From Moraxellaceae bacterium UBA2477 (GTDB taxonomy: Bacteria; Pseudomonadota; Gammaproteobacteria; Pseudomonadales; Moraxellaceae), in contig DDPD01000003.1 in NCBI GenBank assembly GCA_002342025.1, forward strand, positions 1 through 33,599: a stretch of DNA of 33,599 nt. Direction: 5' to 3'. The position numbers were made by a program, and so were the translations under genes. The number at the start of each line of letters is the position of its first letter. The stretch's first letter is position 1. The notes under the pieces were generated by a model that saw nothing but the letters and a program-made list of their open reading frames with translations, had not been told where the DNA came from and did no database searches. Positions 1 to 7,936 of the stretch are shown here, piece by piece.

Positions 1-1
1 T

Positions 2-76
2 TTATATGCGCCTAACGAAGTTAAAGCTGCGGGATTAACCTACTTGGGTGTTGGTCGGGGCGATTCACTAGCCTGA
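2..76 (+). CDS. UDP-glucose 6-dehydrogenase, C-terminal end only
   Basis: The window opens inside a plus-strand frame of 24 codons that ends in TGA at 74-76. The peptide contains LYAPNEVKAAGLTYLGVGRG. This fits the conserved C-terminus of UDP-glucose/GDP-mannose dehydrogenases, where a (RN)-[LI]-Y-x-P segment is followed by G-x-x-Y-x-G-[IV]-G-R. These enzymes oxidise UDP-glucose to UDP-glucuronate for surface polysaccharides. The stop lies one base from the stop of the ELM1-family gene on the other strand, so the two genes are convergent. The identification rests on a short tail. It matches the family well, but another nucleotide-sugar dehydrogenase of the same superfamily cannot be excluded. 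Confidence 0.7.
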   Translation, partial: LYAPNEVKAAGLTYLGVGRGDSLA

Positions 77-77
77 C

Positions 78-998
78 TTAATCGCTCAATAATTTTGCTA
101 CTCGCTCTGCCTCATTGAGAGCTGGGCGAGGGCAAAAAAAATCAATGCTTTCATTGAGCAGGAACGACCTGATCACTTGGCCAGACTCAACTAATCTTTC
201 CACACCCCGCACCAACCTCCCCGGCTTACCTTCGGGTCGCTGCAGCCCCACCAGCCCCACCGCACACCCCGCCGTCAGCGCCTCGTAAATCATCGACACG
301 CTGTCTTCGGTGACCCACGCATTCTCAGCGATGGCCAGCTCACTGGCGAGCCAGCCCGGCGGGCATTGTTCCCAAGGCTGATACACCACTGGCCAGCGCG
401 TGGCCAAGGTGGTGCGCAGGGCGGCGGGTGTGCGGCGCGAGTCGGTCAGGCGCACTTGCGGGTGTCGCGCCATGATTTGCTCTAACTGCGCCAGCACCTG
501 TGCGTCATCCCAGAGAAAATGCTTACTCACTCCCCCAATCATCACCACCGTGTAGCCGGGGCGTTTAACGGCGGCTGGCTGCATGGCGTTAAGGACGCCT
601 TGAGTGACAATCACGTTACGACCCGTCAGGCCGTCGTGGGCAGGTGCGACCACCCAATCGAAGCACCAACAGGGCAAGGTCGGCGACATCAGCGCAATAG
701 CCTTACCGCCAAAGCTGCGCCGTGCGCACAACATGGGCCAATGGGTGCGATGCCCTGCGCCGATAATGAAGTCCGGGCGGGGCTGCAGGAATCCGGGACG
801 AAAGCGCTTAAACAGCCAATCCCAAAGGGTGTAGGGATAGTCACCCAAGGGCATATCGATGCAGCGCGGCTCGGCAAGGCCCTGTTCAGCGGCGAGCCGT
901 TTCAGGGCATTGACCAGACCCAGCGTTTGACTCTCGTGGCCGGGCTTGCCATCCATGAGGCGCCAAACGATGAGAGGCTGAGTAGGGGCATCTTGCAT
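78..998 (-). CDS. Mitochondrial fission ELM1 family protein (DUF1022), GT-B-like
   Basis: This 306-residue protein starts with IVWRLMDGKPGHESQTLGLV (residues 10-29), the typical opening of the ELM1/DUF1022 family (W-R-x-x-D-G-K-x-G-H-x-x-Q). Further family-like parts are the DFIIGAGHRTHWP segment near residue 77, GGVSKHF near 155 and a C-terminal W-V-T-E-D-S-V-S-M-I-Y-E-A stretch followed by G-x-P-G-R. The family resembles GT-B glycosyltransferases. In bacteria it is often found near lipopolysaccharide core genes, but its reaction is not established. Here it is last in the glnE-rmlD-ilvE direction, 57 bases after ilvE, and converges on a UDP-sugar dehydrogenase, which fits an envelope sugar role by inference. 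No signal peptide or membrane segment is evident. The start at 998 keeps the conserved N-terminal motif; the next ATG would cut it. Confidence 0.85.
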   Translation of the reverse strand: MQDAPTQPLIVWRLMDGKPGHESQTLGLVNALKRLAAEQGLAEPRCIDMPLGDYPYTLWDWLFKRFRPGFLQPRPDFIIGAGHRTHWPMLCARRSFGGKAIALMSPTLPCWCFDWVVAPAHDGLTGRNVIVTQGVLNAMQPAAVKRPGYTVVMIGGVSKHFLWDDAQVLAQLEQIMARHPQVRLTDSRRTPAALRTTLATRWPVVYQPWEQCPPGWLASELAIAENAWVTEDSVSMIYEALTAGCAVGLVGLQRPEGKPGRLVRGVERLVESGQVIRSFLLNESIDFFCPRPALNEAERVAKLLSD

Positions 999-1055
999 GC
1001 GAGCTGGCGCCTTAAAGTAATGAGGGGCGTTATGTCCCTCTTTTTGCCATTTGCG

Positions 1056-1979
1056 TTATGCGACCGGCGTCAGCCAGTCGCTGTGCTCCTTACGCACACC
1101 CGTCACCGTCTCGAAATAAGCCTTCTGCAATACGGTGGTGATCGGGCCACGACGCCCAGCGCCAATAACGCGACCGTCAAGCTCACGAATCGGTGTGACT
1201 TCCGCGGCGGTACCGGTAAAAAACGCTTCATCAGCGATATAAACTTCATCACGCGTGATGCGCTTTTCCTTGACCGTGTAGCCGTGCTCTTCGGCAATCT
1301 GGATCACCGTTTTGCGGGTGATGCCGTCCAGGCAAGAGGTCACATCCGGAGTGAAAATCACGCCATCTTTCACGATGAATACGTTCTCGCCCGAGCCTTC
1401 AGACACATAGCCTTCCGGGTCCAGCATCAGGGCCTCTTCAGCACCACCAGAGATGGCTTCCTGCAAGGCCAGCATGGAGTTGATGTAATTGCCATTGGCC
1501 TTGGCACGGGTCATGGAGATGTTCACATGATGCCGCGTGTAGCTGGATGTGCGCACTTTGATGCCCAACTCCAGCGCTTCTTTGCCCATGTAGGCGCCCC
1601 ACTCCCAGGCGGCCACAATCACATGGACCTTGAGGTTACTGGCGCGCAAACCCATGCCTTCGGAGCCGTAGAACGCCATCGGACGCAGGTAGGCGTGCGG
1701 CAGCTTGTTCTCACGCACCACGGCGCGATGGGCTTCATTAATTTCGTCTTGGCTGTAGGGCATGGCCATGTTCATGATATGCGCCGAATTGAACAGACGA
1801 TTCGTGTGTTCCTTCAGGCGAAAAATCGATGGGCCTTGCTCGGTCGCGTAGGCACGCACGCCTTCGAAGACGCCCATGCCATAGTGCAGCGTGTGGGTCA
1901 GCACATGGGTCTTGGCTTCGCGCCACGGCACCAGCTTGCCGTCATACCAGATCACGCCATCACGATCAGACATCGACAT
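1056..1979 (-). CDS. ilvE: Branched-chain amino acid aminotransferase
   Basis: A 307-residue fold-type IV PLP aminotransferase that performs the last step of leucine, isoleucine and valine synthesis (2-oxoacid plus glutamate). The likely PLP lysine is K160 in the R-A-K-A-N-G-N-Y-I-N-S motif. HYGMGVFEGVRAY (32-44), AYLRPMAFYG (96-105) and SGENVFIVKDG are also characteristic, and the length equals the usual 305-310. The start at 1979 has a GGAG about nine bases upstream. The ATG six bases further in is less well placed. It lies 110 bases after rmlD on the same strand. In Pseudomonas relatives ilvE also follows glnE, so rmlD looks like the insertion here. No leader peptide rich in branched-chain codons was seen. 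Confidence 0.96.
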   Translation of the reverse strand: MSMSDRDGVIWYDGKLVPWREAKTHVLTHTLHYGMGVFEGVRAYATEQGPSIFRLKEHTNRLFNSAHIMNMAMPYSQDEINEAHRAVVRENKLPHAYLRPMAFYGSEGMGLRASNLKVHVIVAAWEWGAYMGKEALELGIKVRTSSYTRHHVNISMTRAKANGNYINSMLALQEAISGGAEEALMLDPEGYVSEGSGENVFIVKDGVIFTPDVTSCLDGITRKTVIQIAEEHGYTVKEKRITRDEVYIADEAFFTGTAAEVTPIRELDGRVIGAGRRGPITTVLQKAYFETVTGVRKEHSDWLTPVA

Positions 1980-1999
1980 CTTGAATCACTCCACAGGGC

Positions 2000-2089
2000 T
2001 TATGCGCGACCTAACCAACCAGTCAGCGCGTCATTAAATTTAGGTGGCGTATTGCACCACAAAGCAGGGGTATTCGGATACTGGGCGAG
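2000..2089 (-). other. 29-codon open frame directly after the rmlD TAG stop
   Basis: The frame of rmlD continues past its TAG stop (2092-2090) for 29 sense codons and ends in TAA at 2002-2000. The peptide begins LAQYPNTPALWCNTPPKF and ends NDALTGWLGRA. The residue mix looks protein-like, and the ending is vaguely like the last helix of alpha/beta hydrolases, but this is too short to assign. It could be a remnant of a gene once downstream, an occasional stop-codon readthrough extension, or chance. It has no ATG, GTG or TTG start with a ribosome site of its own. Confidence 0.3.
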
Positions 2090-2995
2090 CTAAAACCCTG
2101 CACGCACCACATCCGCCACCACGGCATCTACGCCTATGGTCCAATCCGGCAGCTTCATGCCCAGCGCAGACTCTAGGCGCTGACAGTCCAGCCGTGAATT
2201 GGCCGGGCGTGCTGCCGGCGTGGGGTATTTCACGGCCGGAATGCCTTGCACCTGCTCGGGGGTAACGCGGGTGCTCAAACCTTGCTTTTGTGCTTGGGCA
2301 ATAACGCGCTGGGCATACGCCTGCCAGTGCGTCTCGCCAGCGGCCGCCAGATGATACAGGCCGGGCTCCACCAGCTTTCCGGCACCAACCTGCTGAATCA
2401 GCTGAGCGGTGACGGAGGCAATGAGGGCCGCGCTCGTCGGTGCGCCAAACTGGTCATTCACCACGGACAGACTGTCGCGTGCTTGCGCCAACTTCAGCAT
2501 GGTCTTCAAAAAATTATTGCCGTGCACACCAAACACCCAGGTCGTGCGGAAGGTCCAAGCCTGCAAATGGCTCGTCGCCATCACTGCCGCAATCGCCTGC
2601 TCGCCCGAGAGCTTGCTAGCGCCATAGACATTAAGCGGTTGAACCGGATCATCTTCGCGATAGCGCCCATGCTTATCGCCGGCAAAGACGTAGTCCGTGG
2701 AGTAATGCACCAATCGGGCGCCACGCGCTGCCGCTAACTCGGCGAGCAGACGTGGCGCTTCGGCGTTGACGGCAAAAGCGGCATCACGCTCAGTTTCCGC
2801 TTTGTCTACCGCCGTCCAAGCGCCGGCATTAATGATCCAGTCCGGCTGGACCCGCTCAACGCAGGCGCGAATGCTGTCGGGATCTGCCAAGTTGCATTGC
2901 TGGCGATCGACTGCGGTTAAAACGCCCATGTCAGCAAGCTGACGCTGAAGCTCATAACCGACTTGGCCGGTACTGCCGGTAATCAGAATGTTCAA
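2090..2995 (-). CDS. rmlD: dTDP-4-dehydrorhamnose reductase (RmlD-like)
   Basis: A 301-residue extended short-chain dehydrogenase. The NAD(P) loop GSTGQVG is at residues 7-13, the STD motif at 99-101 and the catalytic Y124-x-x-x-K128 in YGASKLSGE. The family reduces dTDP-4-dehydro-L-rhamnose to dTDP-L-rhamnose, the last step of rhamnose donor synthesis. The frame starts with TTG at 2995, one base after the glnE stop (2999-2997). A GGAG inside the last glnE codons (3006-3003) sits seven bases upstream of it. This spacing supports the rare TTG start and suggests translational coupling to glnE. The partner genes rmlA, rmlB and rmlC are not in the window, so the substrate must come from enzymes encoded elsewhere. 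A related sugar-nucleotide reductase is possible. Confidence 0.88.
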   Translation of the reverse strand: MNILITGSTGQVGYELQRQLADMGVLTAVDRQQCNLADPDSIRACVERVQPDWIINAGAWTAVDKAETERDAAFAVNAEAPRLLAELAAARGARLVHYSTDYVFAGDKHGRYREDDPVQPLNVYGASKLSGEQAIAAVMATSHLQAWTFRTTWVFGVHGNNFLKTMLKLAQARDSLSVVNDQFGAPTSAALIASVTAQLIQQVGAGKLVEPGLYHLAAAGETHWQAYAQRVIAQAQKQGLSTRVTPEQVQGIPAVKYPTPAARPANSRLDCQRLESALGMKLPDWTIGVDAVVADVVRAGF

Positions 2996-2996
2996 A

Positions 2997-5708
2997 TCAA
3001 CGCTCCATAATGTCGGACCACAGCCGCTGCACCAGCGTGCGCTCTGTCAATAACTCATCGGCTTGCAAGCCCTTGTCGGCGCCCGCTAAAGCTCGCGCAT
3101 GTCCGGCACGGCGCAGCGCCAGATACGCCGCTTTCAGCGCCTCTGCATCAGCTAAAGGCATCAATCCCCCCTGCGCCAAGGTATCAAGCAGACGCACATT
3201 ATCCGGCCACTGTGTGAGTTCAGGATGGGCATGGGCGTGCGCCAGCGTGAGGTATTGCACGAGAAACTCGATGTCTACAAGGCCGCCGGGGCTGTGCTTG
3301 AGATCAATTTCTGCCGGGTCTTTCGGTGCCAAGTGATCGCGCATTTTTTGCCGCATCTCGCGGACTTTTTGGCGCAGCATCGTGTCACTGCGTGCTTGTG
3401 ACAGCACCGAGGCACGTACCTCATCAAACCGCACCGCCAGCGTAGGATCGCCAACAACGACACGTGCGCGCACCAGAGCCTGATGCTCCCACGTCCAAGC
3501 CTGCTCACGCTGATACTGCGCGAAGCCATCCAATGAAGTCACCAACAGGCCCGATGCGCCCGACGGCCTGAGTCGCATGTCCACTTCATAAAGCAGGCCG
3601 CTGCCCATGCTGGTGGTGAGCAGATGAATGATTTTTTGGCCGAGGCGTGCAAAGAAACTCGCGCCGTCTAGGGGCTTAACGCCACCCACCGTGTCGCGCT
3701 GGGCATCGGCATCGTGAATAAACACGAGGTCGAGATCAGAGCCGTACCCCAGCTCAAGGCCACCGAGTTTGCCGTAGCCAACAATGATAAAGCCGGGATC
3801 GCAGGGCCGGCCTTCGCGGTCCAACGGCGTGCCATGTCGGGCCACCAACTGCCGCCAGCTCAGGTGTAAGACTTCCTGTAAAACGGCCTCAGCAATCCAC
3901 GTCAGCGAATCGCTAATTTTCATCAGCGCCAAAGTACCTTTGAGGTCCGAAGCCGCAACCCGGAGCAGCTGGCCTTTCTGGAACAGGCGCAGGATGTCCA
4001 TTTGCCGCTCCAGATCATCCTCTGGCACTCGCGCCAACTGCGCCCGTAAGTCCGCCGATAACTCACTGCGCGAGGGTGGCGCGAACAGCGTGGCGGCATT
4101 GAGCAGCTCATCTAAGAGAGCCGGGTAACGCGCCAGCAGCTGAGCCATCCACGGACTGGCCGCGCACAGGTCAATCAAGCGTTTCAGCGCTTCCGGATTT
4201 TCGCTCAGTAACACCAAATAAGCCGAGCGCTTCAGCGTGGCTTCAATCAGGGGCAGGATACGCGCCAAGGCTTGCTCGCCATTGTCATGGGCCGCGCACT
4301 CGCGGACCAGCGTTGGCAATAGGCGCTCAAGGCGCTCGCGCCCAGTCACGCTGAGCTGGGCCAGCGCACGACTGTCGAGCAAGGCTTGGATAGCGGGTGG
4401 CCATTGTTCTGGCGCAAGCGCCGCTTGCTCAGGCTCTGGCTCGCGGGCATCAATCACATCGCGGAAATGTCGATGCACGACCTCGCGCTCGTTCGCAAGC
4501 GCCACGCGATAGGCCGTCCAATCAGCAAAGCCCATAGCCTCAGCAAGTCGCTGGCGATCCGCGGCATCCACAGGCAGCATTTGTGTTTGCTGGTCATGCA
4601 AAGCCTGAATACGATGCTCACTGTCGCGTAAAAAATAATACGCGTGAACTAACGCTTGCACGGCACTCGCGGGCAGCAACCCGCGTTCGCCTAGCATCGG
4701 CAACACTTTGAGCAGCTCACGCTCTTGCAATACCGTATCCACGCCGCCGCGAATAAGCTGAAAGGCCTGCGCAATAAACTCGACCTCGCGAATACCGCCC
4801 CGACCCAGCTTGATGTTGTCTTCCCGATCCAGGCGGCGCACCTCGCGCTCAATCATGGCCTTCATTTCGCGCAAGGATTCAAACACGCCGAAGTCAATAT
4901 AGCGGCGAAACACAAAAGGACGCAGCGCTCGCATTAACTGCTCGCCAGCGACGCGATCACCGGCACAGATACGCGCCTTAATCAGCGCATAACGCTCCCA
5001 CTCGCGGCCATGGCGCTCGTAGTAAGTTTCCATGGCATCCACGCTCATGGCTAACGCTGAGCCATCACCCCAGGGCCGCAAGCGCATGTCCACGCGAAAA
5101 ACAAAACCATCGGCCGTAATGGGGTCGAGCAATTGAATAATGCGTTGCCCAACTTTAATGAAAAACTCGCGATTACTGATCGATCGGCGACCCTGCGTTT
5201 CACCTTCTTCGGCATAGGTGAACATGAGATCAATATCGGAAGACAAATTCAGCTCATGCGCGCCGAGCTTACCCATGCCAATGATGATCATTTGCTGAGG
5301 CTGACCGGAGCTTTCGCCGATAGGTTCACCATGCAATAGCGCAACATCAGCATGAGCTTGTGCTAACGCAACTTCGAGTACGGCATCGGCAAACTCAGAC
5401 AGTTCTCGGGTTAATTCCGGCAGAGAGCAAAGCCTGTGTAAGTCGCGGGAGATGAAGCGCATCTGCTCTTGAGTACGCAGCTGGCGCAAGGCAGCTTGCC
5501 AGGCCGGATCGACACCCCGCGCCAGCTCCGTGAGCGGTCGCGCTTCAGATCGAGGCAAATGCGCCACGGCTCGCTGCACGCGCTGCAACCACGATTCATC
5601 TGCAGGACGGTCTGGTGCGCAACTCAACCCTCGCTGTAAGCGTTCCTGTAGCCAGGGAGAGCAGTGCGTTAGATTAGCGATTGGACTAGACATAAACGGC
5701 CTCAACAT
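2997..5708 (-). CDS. glnE: Bifunctional glutamine synthetase adenylyltransferase / adenylyl-removing enzyme
   Basis: GlnE adenylylates and de-adenylylates the active-site-proximal tyrosine of glutamine synthetase in response to PII proteins. Both nucleotidyltransferase cores are present: GMGKLG (144-149) with SSDIDL (156-161) in the N-terminal de-adenylylating half, and GYGKLGGLELGYGSDLDLVF near 640-660 in the adenylylating half. The first core lies some 25 residues closer to the N-terminus than in the E. coli protein (946 residues), so this enzyme has a short N-terminus. The ATG at 5708 opens the frame, but the ATG at 5693 has TGAGG seven bases upstream and may be the real start (898 residues). 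Only about 30 bases separate the glnA terminator from the start, so transcription probably relies on terminator readthrough or a promoter overlapping it. rmlD follows after one base. Confidence 0.96.
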   Translation of the reverse strand: MLRPFMSSPIANLTHCSPWLQERLQRGLSCAPDRPADESWLQRVQRAVAHLPRSEARPLTELARGVDPAWQAALRQLRTQEQMRFISRDLHRLCSLPELTRELSEFADAVLEVALAQAHADVALLHGEPIGESSGQPQQMIIIGMGKLGAHELNLSSDIDLMFTYAEEGETQGRRSISNREFFIKVGQRIIQLLDPITADGFVFRVDMRLRPWGDGSALAMSVDAMETYYERHGREWERYALIKARICAGDRVAGEQLMRALRPFVFRRYIDFGVFESLREMKAMIEREVRRLDREDNIKLGRGGIREVEFIAQAFQLIRGGVDTVLQERELLKVLPMLGERGLLPASAVQALVHAYYFLRDSEHRIQALHDQQTQMLPVDAADRQRLAEAMGFADWTAYRVALANEREVVHRHFRDVIDAREPEPEQAALAPEQWPPAIQALLDSRALAQLSVTGRERLERLLPTLVRECAAHDNGEQALARILPLIEATLKRSAYLVLLSENPEALKRLIDLCAASPWMAQLLARYPALLDELLNAATLFAPPSRSELSADLRAQLARVPEDDLERQMDILRLFQKGQLLRVAASDLKGTLALMKISDSLTWIAEAVLQEVLHLSWRQLVARHGTPLDREGRPCDPGFIIVGYGKLGGLELGYGSDLDLVFIHDADAQRDTVGGVKPLDGASFFARLGQKIIHLLTTSMGSGLLYEVDMRLRPSGASGLLVTSLDGFAQYQREQAWTWEHQALVRARVVVGDPTLAVRFDEVRASVLSQARSDTMLRQKVREMRQKMRDHLAPKDPAEIDLKHSPGGLVDIEFLVQYLTLAHAHAHPELTQWPDNVRLLDTLAQGGLMPLADAEALKAAYLALRRAGHARALAGADKGLQADELLTERTLVQRLWSDIMER

Positions 5709-5736
5709 AAGGCCTTGATCATGCCAGCTCAGCCTT

Positions 5737-5773
5737 AAAAAACAAAAGGCCCGCTCTTGCGAGCAGGCCTTTT
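5737..5773 (-). terminator. Intrinsic terminator of glnA
   Basis: Read on the minus strand, the arm AAAAGGCCTGCTC (5773-5761) pairs with GAGCGGGCCTTTT (5756-5744) across a four-base loop, with a single mismatch. It is followed by G and a run of six T (5742-5737). It lies 41 bases after the glnA stop and just before glnE. The A tract on the opposite side may make it work in both directions. Confidence 0.88.
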
Positions 5774-5813
5774 ATTCACTCCGCAACCCGATCAGGCCGC
5801 TAAGTGCAACCAC

Positions 5814-7223
5814 TTACACCGAGTAGTACAGATCGAATTCGATCGGCGATACGAAGGTGCTAACGCGACGCGCTTCTTCGGTCTTCAGTTCGATGTAGGC
5901 GTCCAGCATTTCCTTGGTGAACACGCCACCCTTGGTCAGGAACTCGTGGTCGGCCTTGAGGGCGTCCAGAGCCATTTCCAGGTTGTGAGCCACGGTTGGG
6001 ATCTTGGCTTCTTCTTCTGGCGGCAGGTCGTACAGGTTCTTGTCGGCTGCGGCGCCTGGGTGGATCTTGTTCTGGATGCCGTCGAGGCCAGCCATCAACA
6101 AGGCAGCGAAGCACAGGTATGGGTTAGCTGCTGGATCCGGGAAACGGGCTTCGATACGACGACCCTTCGGGCTGGCGACGTATGGAATACGAATCGATGC
6201 CGAACGGTTGCGAGCCGAGTAGGCCAGCATGATTGGCGCTTCGTAGTGTGGAACCAGACGCTTGTAGGAGTTGGTCGCTGGGTTGGTGATGGCGTTCAGC
6301 GCGCGAGCGTGCTTGATCACACCGCCAATGAAGAACAGCGCCATTTCCGACAGACCGGCGTATTCGTCGCCAGCAAACAGGTTCTTGCCATCCTTGGAGA
6401 TGGACATGTGAACGTGCATACCGGAACCGTTGTCGCCAACGATGGGCTTAGGCATGAATGTCGCGGTCTTGCCGAACGCGTGAGCGACGTTGTGAACAGC
6501 GTACTTCAGCACCTGAACTTCGTCAGCCTTACGTACCAGCGTGTTGAATGTCACACCGATTTCGGACTGGCAGGAAGCCACTTCGTGGTGCTGAACTTCA
6601 ACTTTGCCAACGCCCATCATGGCTTCAATGGCGGTGCACATGGCAGCGCGCAGATCCTGAGCGGAGTCAATTGGCGGTACGGGGAAATAACCACCCTTCA
6701 CGCGTGGACGGTGACCGGTGTTGCCACCTTCGTAGTCATTGTTGGTCGACCAAGCGGCTTCTTCAGCGATCATCTTGTGCGACGAACCCGCCATGCTGAT
6801 GTCCCACTTTACTTCGTCAAATACGAAGAACTCAGGCTCTGGGCCGAAGAAAGCGGTGTCACCGATACCGGTGGACTTCAGGTAGGCTTCAGCGCGCTTG
6901 GCGATGGAGCGTGGGTCACGCTCGTAACCTTCCATGGTGGACGGCTCGATAACGTCGCAGGTCACAACAACCGTGGACTCTTCAAAGAAGGGGTCCATGA
7001 AAGCGGTTTCTGGATCTGGCAGCAAAATCATGTCGGACGCTTCAATGCCCTTCCAGCCCGTGATCGACGAACCGTCAAACATTTTGCCGTTAACGAAGGT
7101 TTCTTCGTCAATGGTGTGGGATGGGTAGGAAACGTGCTGTTCCTTACCCTTGGTATCGGTAAAACGGAAATCGACCCACTTGGCTTCGTTTTCCTTGATC
7201 AGTTTCAGCACTTTGTTCGACAT
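5814..7223 (-). CDS. glnA: Glutamine synthetase, type I
   Basis: ATP-dependent synthesis of glutamine from glutamate and ammonia, the central nitrogen assimilation enzyme. With the start at 7223 the protein is 469 residues, the same as E. coli GlnA. The start is fixed by a strong GGAGGAG (7236-7230) seven bases upstream and by the sigma-54 promoter. The promoter would start RNA near 7325, so a longer frame opening at 7325 cannot be the protein start. Visible motifs are FDGSSITGW near residue 50, the N-G-S-G-M-H-V-H-M-S segment and the adenylylation site NLYDLPPEE with the tyrosine at position 398 (Tyr397 of the mature E. coli enzyme). The site fits control by GlnE, encoded next downstream. 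No ntrB/ntrC follow glnA in this window, unlike the E. coli glnALG operon. Confidence 0.98.
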   Translation of the reverse strand: MSNKVLKLIKENEAKWVDFRFTDTKGKEQHVSYPSHTIDEETFVNGKMFDGSSITGWKGIEASDMILLPDPETAFMDPFFEESTVVVTCDVIEPSTMEGYERDPRSIAKRAEAYLKSTGIGDTAFFGPEPEFFVFDEVKWDISMAGSSHKMIAEEAAWSTNNDYEGGNTGHRPRVKGGYFPVPPIDSAQDLRAAMCTAIEAMMGVGKVEVQHHEVASCQSEIGVTFNTLVRKADEVQVLKYAVHNVAHAFGKTATFMPKPIVGDNGSGMHVHMSISKDGKNLFAGDEYAGLSEMALFFIGGVIKHARALNAITNPATNSYKRLVPHYEAPIMLAYSARNRSASIRIPYVASPKGRRIEARFPDPAANPYLCFAALLMAGLDGIQNKIHPGAAADKNLYDLPPEEEAKIPTVAHNLEMALDALKADHEFLTKGGVFTKEMLDAYIELKTEEARRVSTFVSPIEFDLYYSV

Positions 7224-7289
7224 GTTTAGCTCCTCCACAGAGCATTGCACAGACTTTGAATTGAATTCGTCGGGACACTCAGGCCGCAG

Positions 7290-7307
7290 CCCGTTGGTTA
7301 GAACGGG
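7290..7307 (-). other. Hairpin in the glnA mRNA leader
   Basis: A perfect six-base stem, CCCGTT and AACGGG with a six-base loop, lies about 20-35 bases after the predicted transcription start in the roughly 100-base glnA leader. It is not followed by a T run, so it is not a terminator. It may stabilise the 5' end of the mRNA; no function is shown. Confidence 0.4.
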
Positions 7308-7336
7308 TGGACGTGCCAGCATCACTGGACGGTTTT

Positions 7337-7352
7337 AGCAAATAGCGTGCCA
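7337..7352 (-). promoter_or_regulatory. Sigma-54 (RpoN) promoter of glnA
   Basis: The minus strand reads TGGCACGCTATTTGCT from 7352 to 7337. This is a complete match to the sigma-54 -24/-12 consensus TGGCAC-N5-TTGC[AT]. It predicts a transcription start near 7325 and a leader of about 100 bases before the glnA ATG at 7223. A sigma-54 promoter needs an activator; the NtrC-like sites just upstream supply the expected one. Confidence 0.9.
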
Positions 7353-7371
7353 CGAAAGCAGCACTTAAAAC

Positions 7372-7449
7372 TGCGCCAACTCGGTGCATAAGGAGCTAGA
7401 TAGTCACCAAAAAAGTGCAATCAGCTCATATTTGCCCCATATTGGTGCG
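7372..7449. promoter_or_regulatory. Three NtrC-like enhancer sites upstream of glnA
   Basis: Three 17-base inverted repeats resemble the NtrC consensus TGCACCAAAATGGTGCA. They are TGCGCCAACTCGGTGCA (7372-7388), GTCACCAAAAAAGTGCA (7403-7419) and TGCCCCATATTGGTGCG (7433-7449), each with about 13-14 of 17 matches. Their centres (7380, 7411, 7441) are 31 and 30 bases apart, close to three helical turns, and lie about 55, 85 and 115 bases upstream of the predicted start. The phasing suggests cooperative binding on one face of the DNA. The rest of the 345-base interval 7224-7568 holds the glnA leader and only weak candidates for a hinT promoter (for example TTGAGT at 7498 and TAGTCT at 7521). Confidence 0.75.
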
Positions 7450-7568
7450 TCTTGCTTATTTTGCACACAGCTAACCGGCGCGGAAGCATAGCATTGATTG
7501 AGTCTACACTGCAGACCCCTTAGTCTAGGCTTCGAAAACTTCCCTCTGCGTTTAACGAGCCTAACGGT

Positions 7569-7913
7569 ATGACCGATTGTATTTTTTGCAAAATCGCTAA
7601 TCATGAAGTGAATGCGCGCATCGTGTTTGAGAATGAGCGCGTGGTGGCCTTTCATGATTTATTTCCGGCCGCGCCCACCCACTTATTGATCATCCCGAAA
7701 CAACATTTCACGACGCTCAATGATGTACCGGCGAGCGAGGCTGCGCTGCTTGGCGAGCTCATGACCACAGCCACTGCGCTGGCAAAAGAGTATGGCTTCG
7801 CTGAAGAGGGCTACCGAGTGGTGATGAATTGCAATCAGGATGGCGGGCAAAGTGTGTATCACATTCATTTGCATTTATTAGCCGGTCGCCGACTCAGCTG
7901 GCCTCCGGGCTAA
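7569..7913 (+). CDS. hinT: HIT family purine nucleoside phosphoramidase (HinT-like)
   Basis: A 114-residue histidine triad protein. The triad is H98-x-H100-x-H102 in YHIHLHLLAG, and the N-terminal DCIFCKIA (3-10) carries the two cysteines common in this branch. HinT enzymes hydrolyse adenosine phosphoramidates and aminoacyl-AMP. The length equals the usual 110-120. It is divergent from glnA across the NtrC control region. It is followed after 23 bases by coq7 and is probably cotranscribed with it. The start is preceded only by a weak ribosome site. Confidence 0.93.
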   Translation: MTDCIFCKIANHEVNARIVFENERVVAFHDLFPAAPTHLLIIPKQHFTTLNDVPASEAALLGELMTTATALAKEYGFAEEGYRVVMNCNQDGGQSVYHIHLHLLAGRRLSWPPG

Positions 7914-7936
7914 ACCCAAACAAGAGATCTAAACTC

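Noticed and set aside
1022..1045. Plus-strand hairpin GAGGG-N9-CCCTC followed by five T, resembling a terminator
   Set aside because: The stem is only five bases and no plus-strand gene feeds into it; the nearest is the dehydrogenase end at 76. Antisense termination is possible but unsupported.
519..2093. A 524-codon plus-strand open frame opposite ilvE and the ELM1 gene
   Set aside because: It is antisense to two clear genes, has no family motif or ribosome site, and is explained by their codon bias leaving the opposite frame open.
5757..7229. A 490-codon plus-strand open frame opposite glnA
   Set aside because: It is a mirror of the glnA codons with a His/Val/Gly-rich, unfamiliar protein and no initiation signal.
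7224..7325. Longer GlnA N-terminus starting at 7325
   Set aside because: The predicted sigma-54 transcription start lies at about 7325, the strong ribosome site is at 7230-7236, and the start at 7223 gives exactly the E. coli length.
7498..7526. TTGAGT-N17-TAGTCT as a hinT promoter
   Set aside because: The -10 match is weak and alternatives of equal quality exist nearby.
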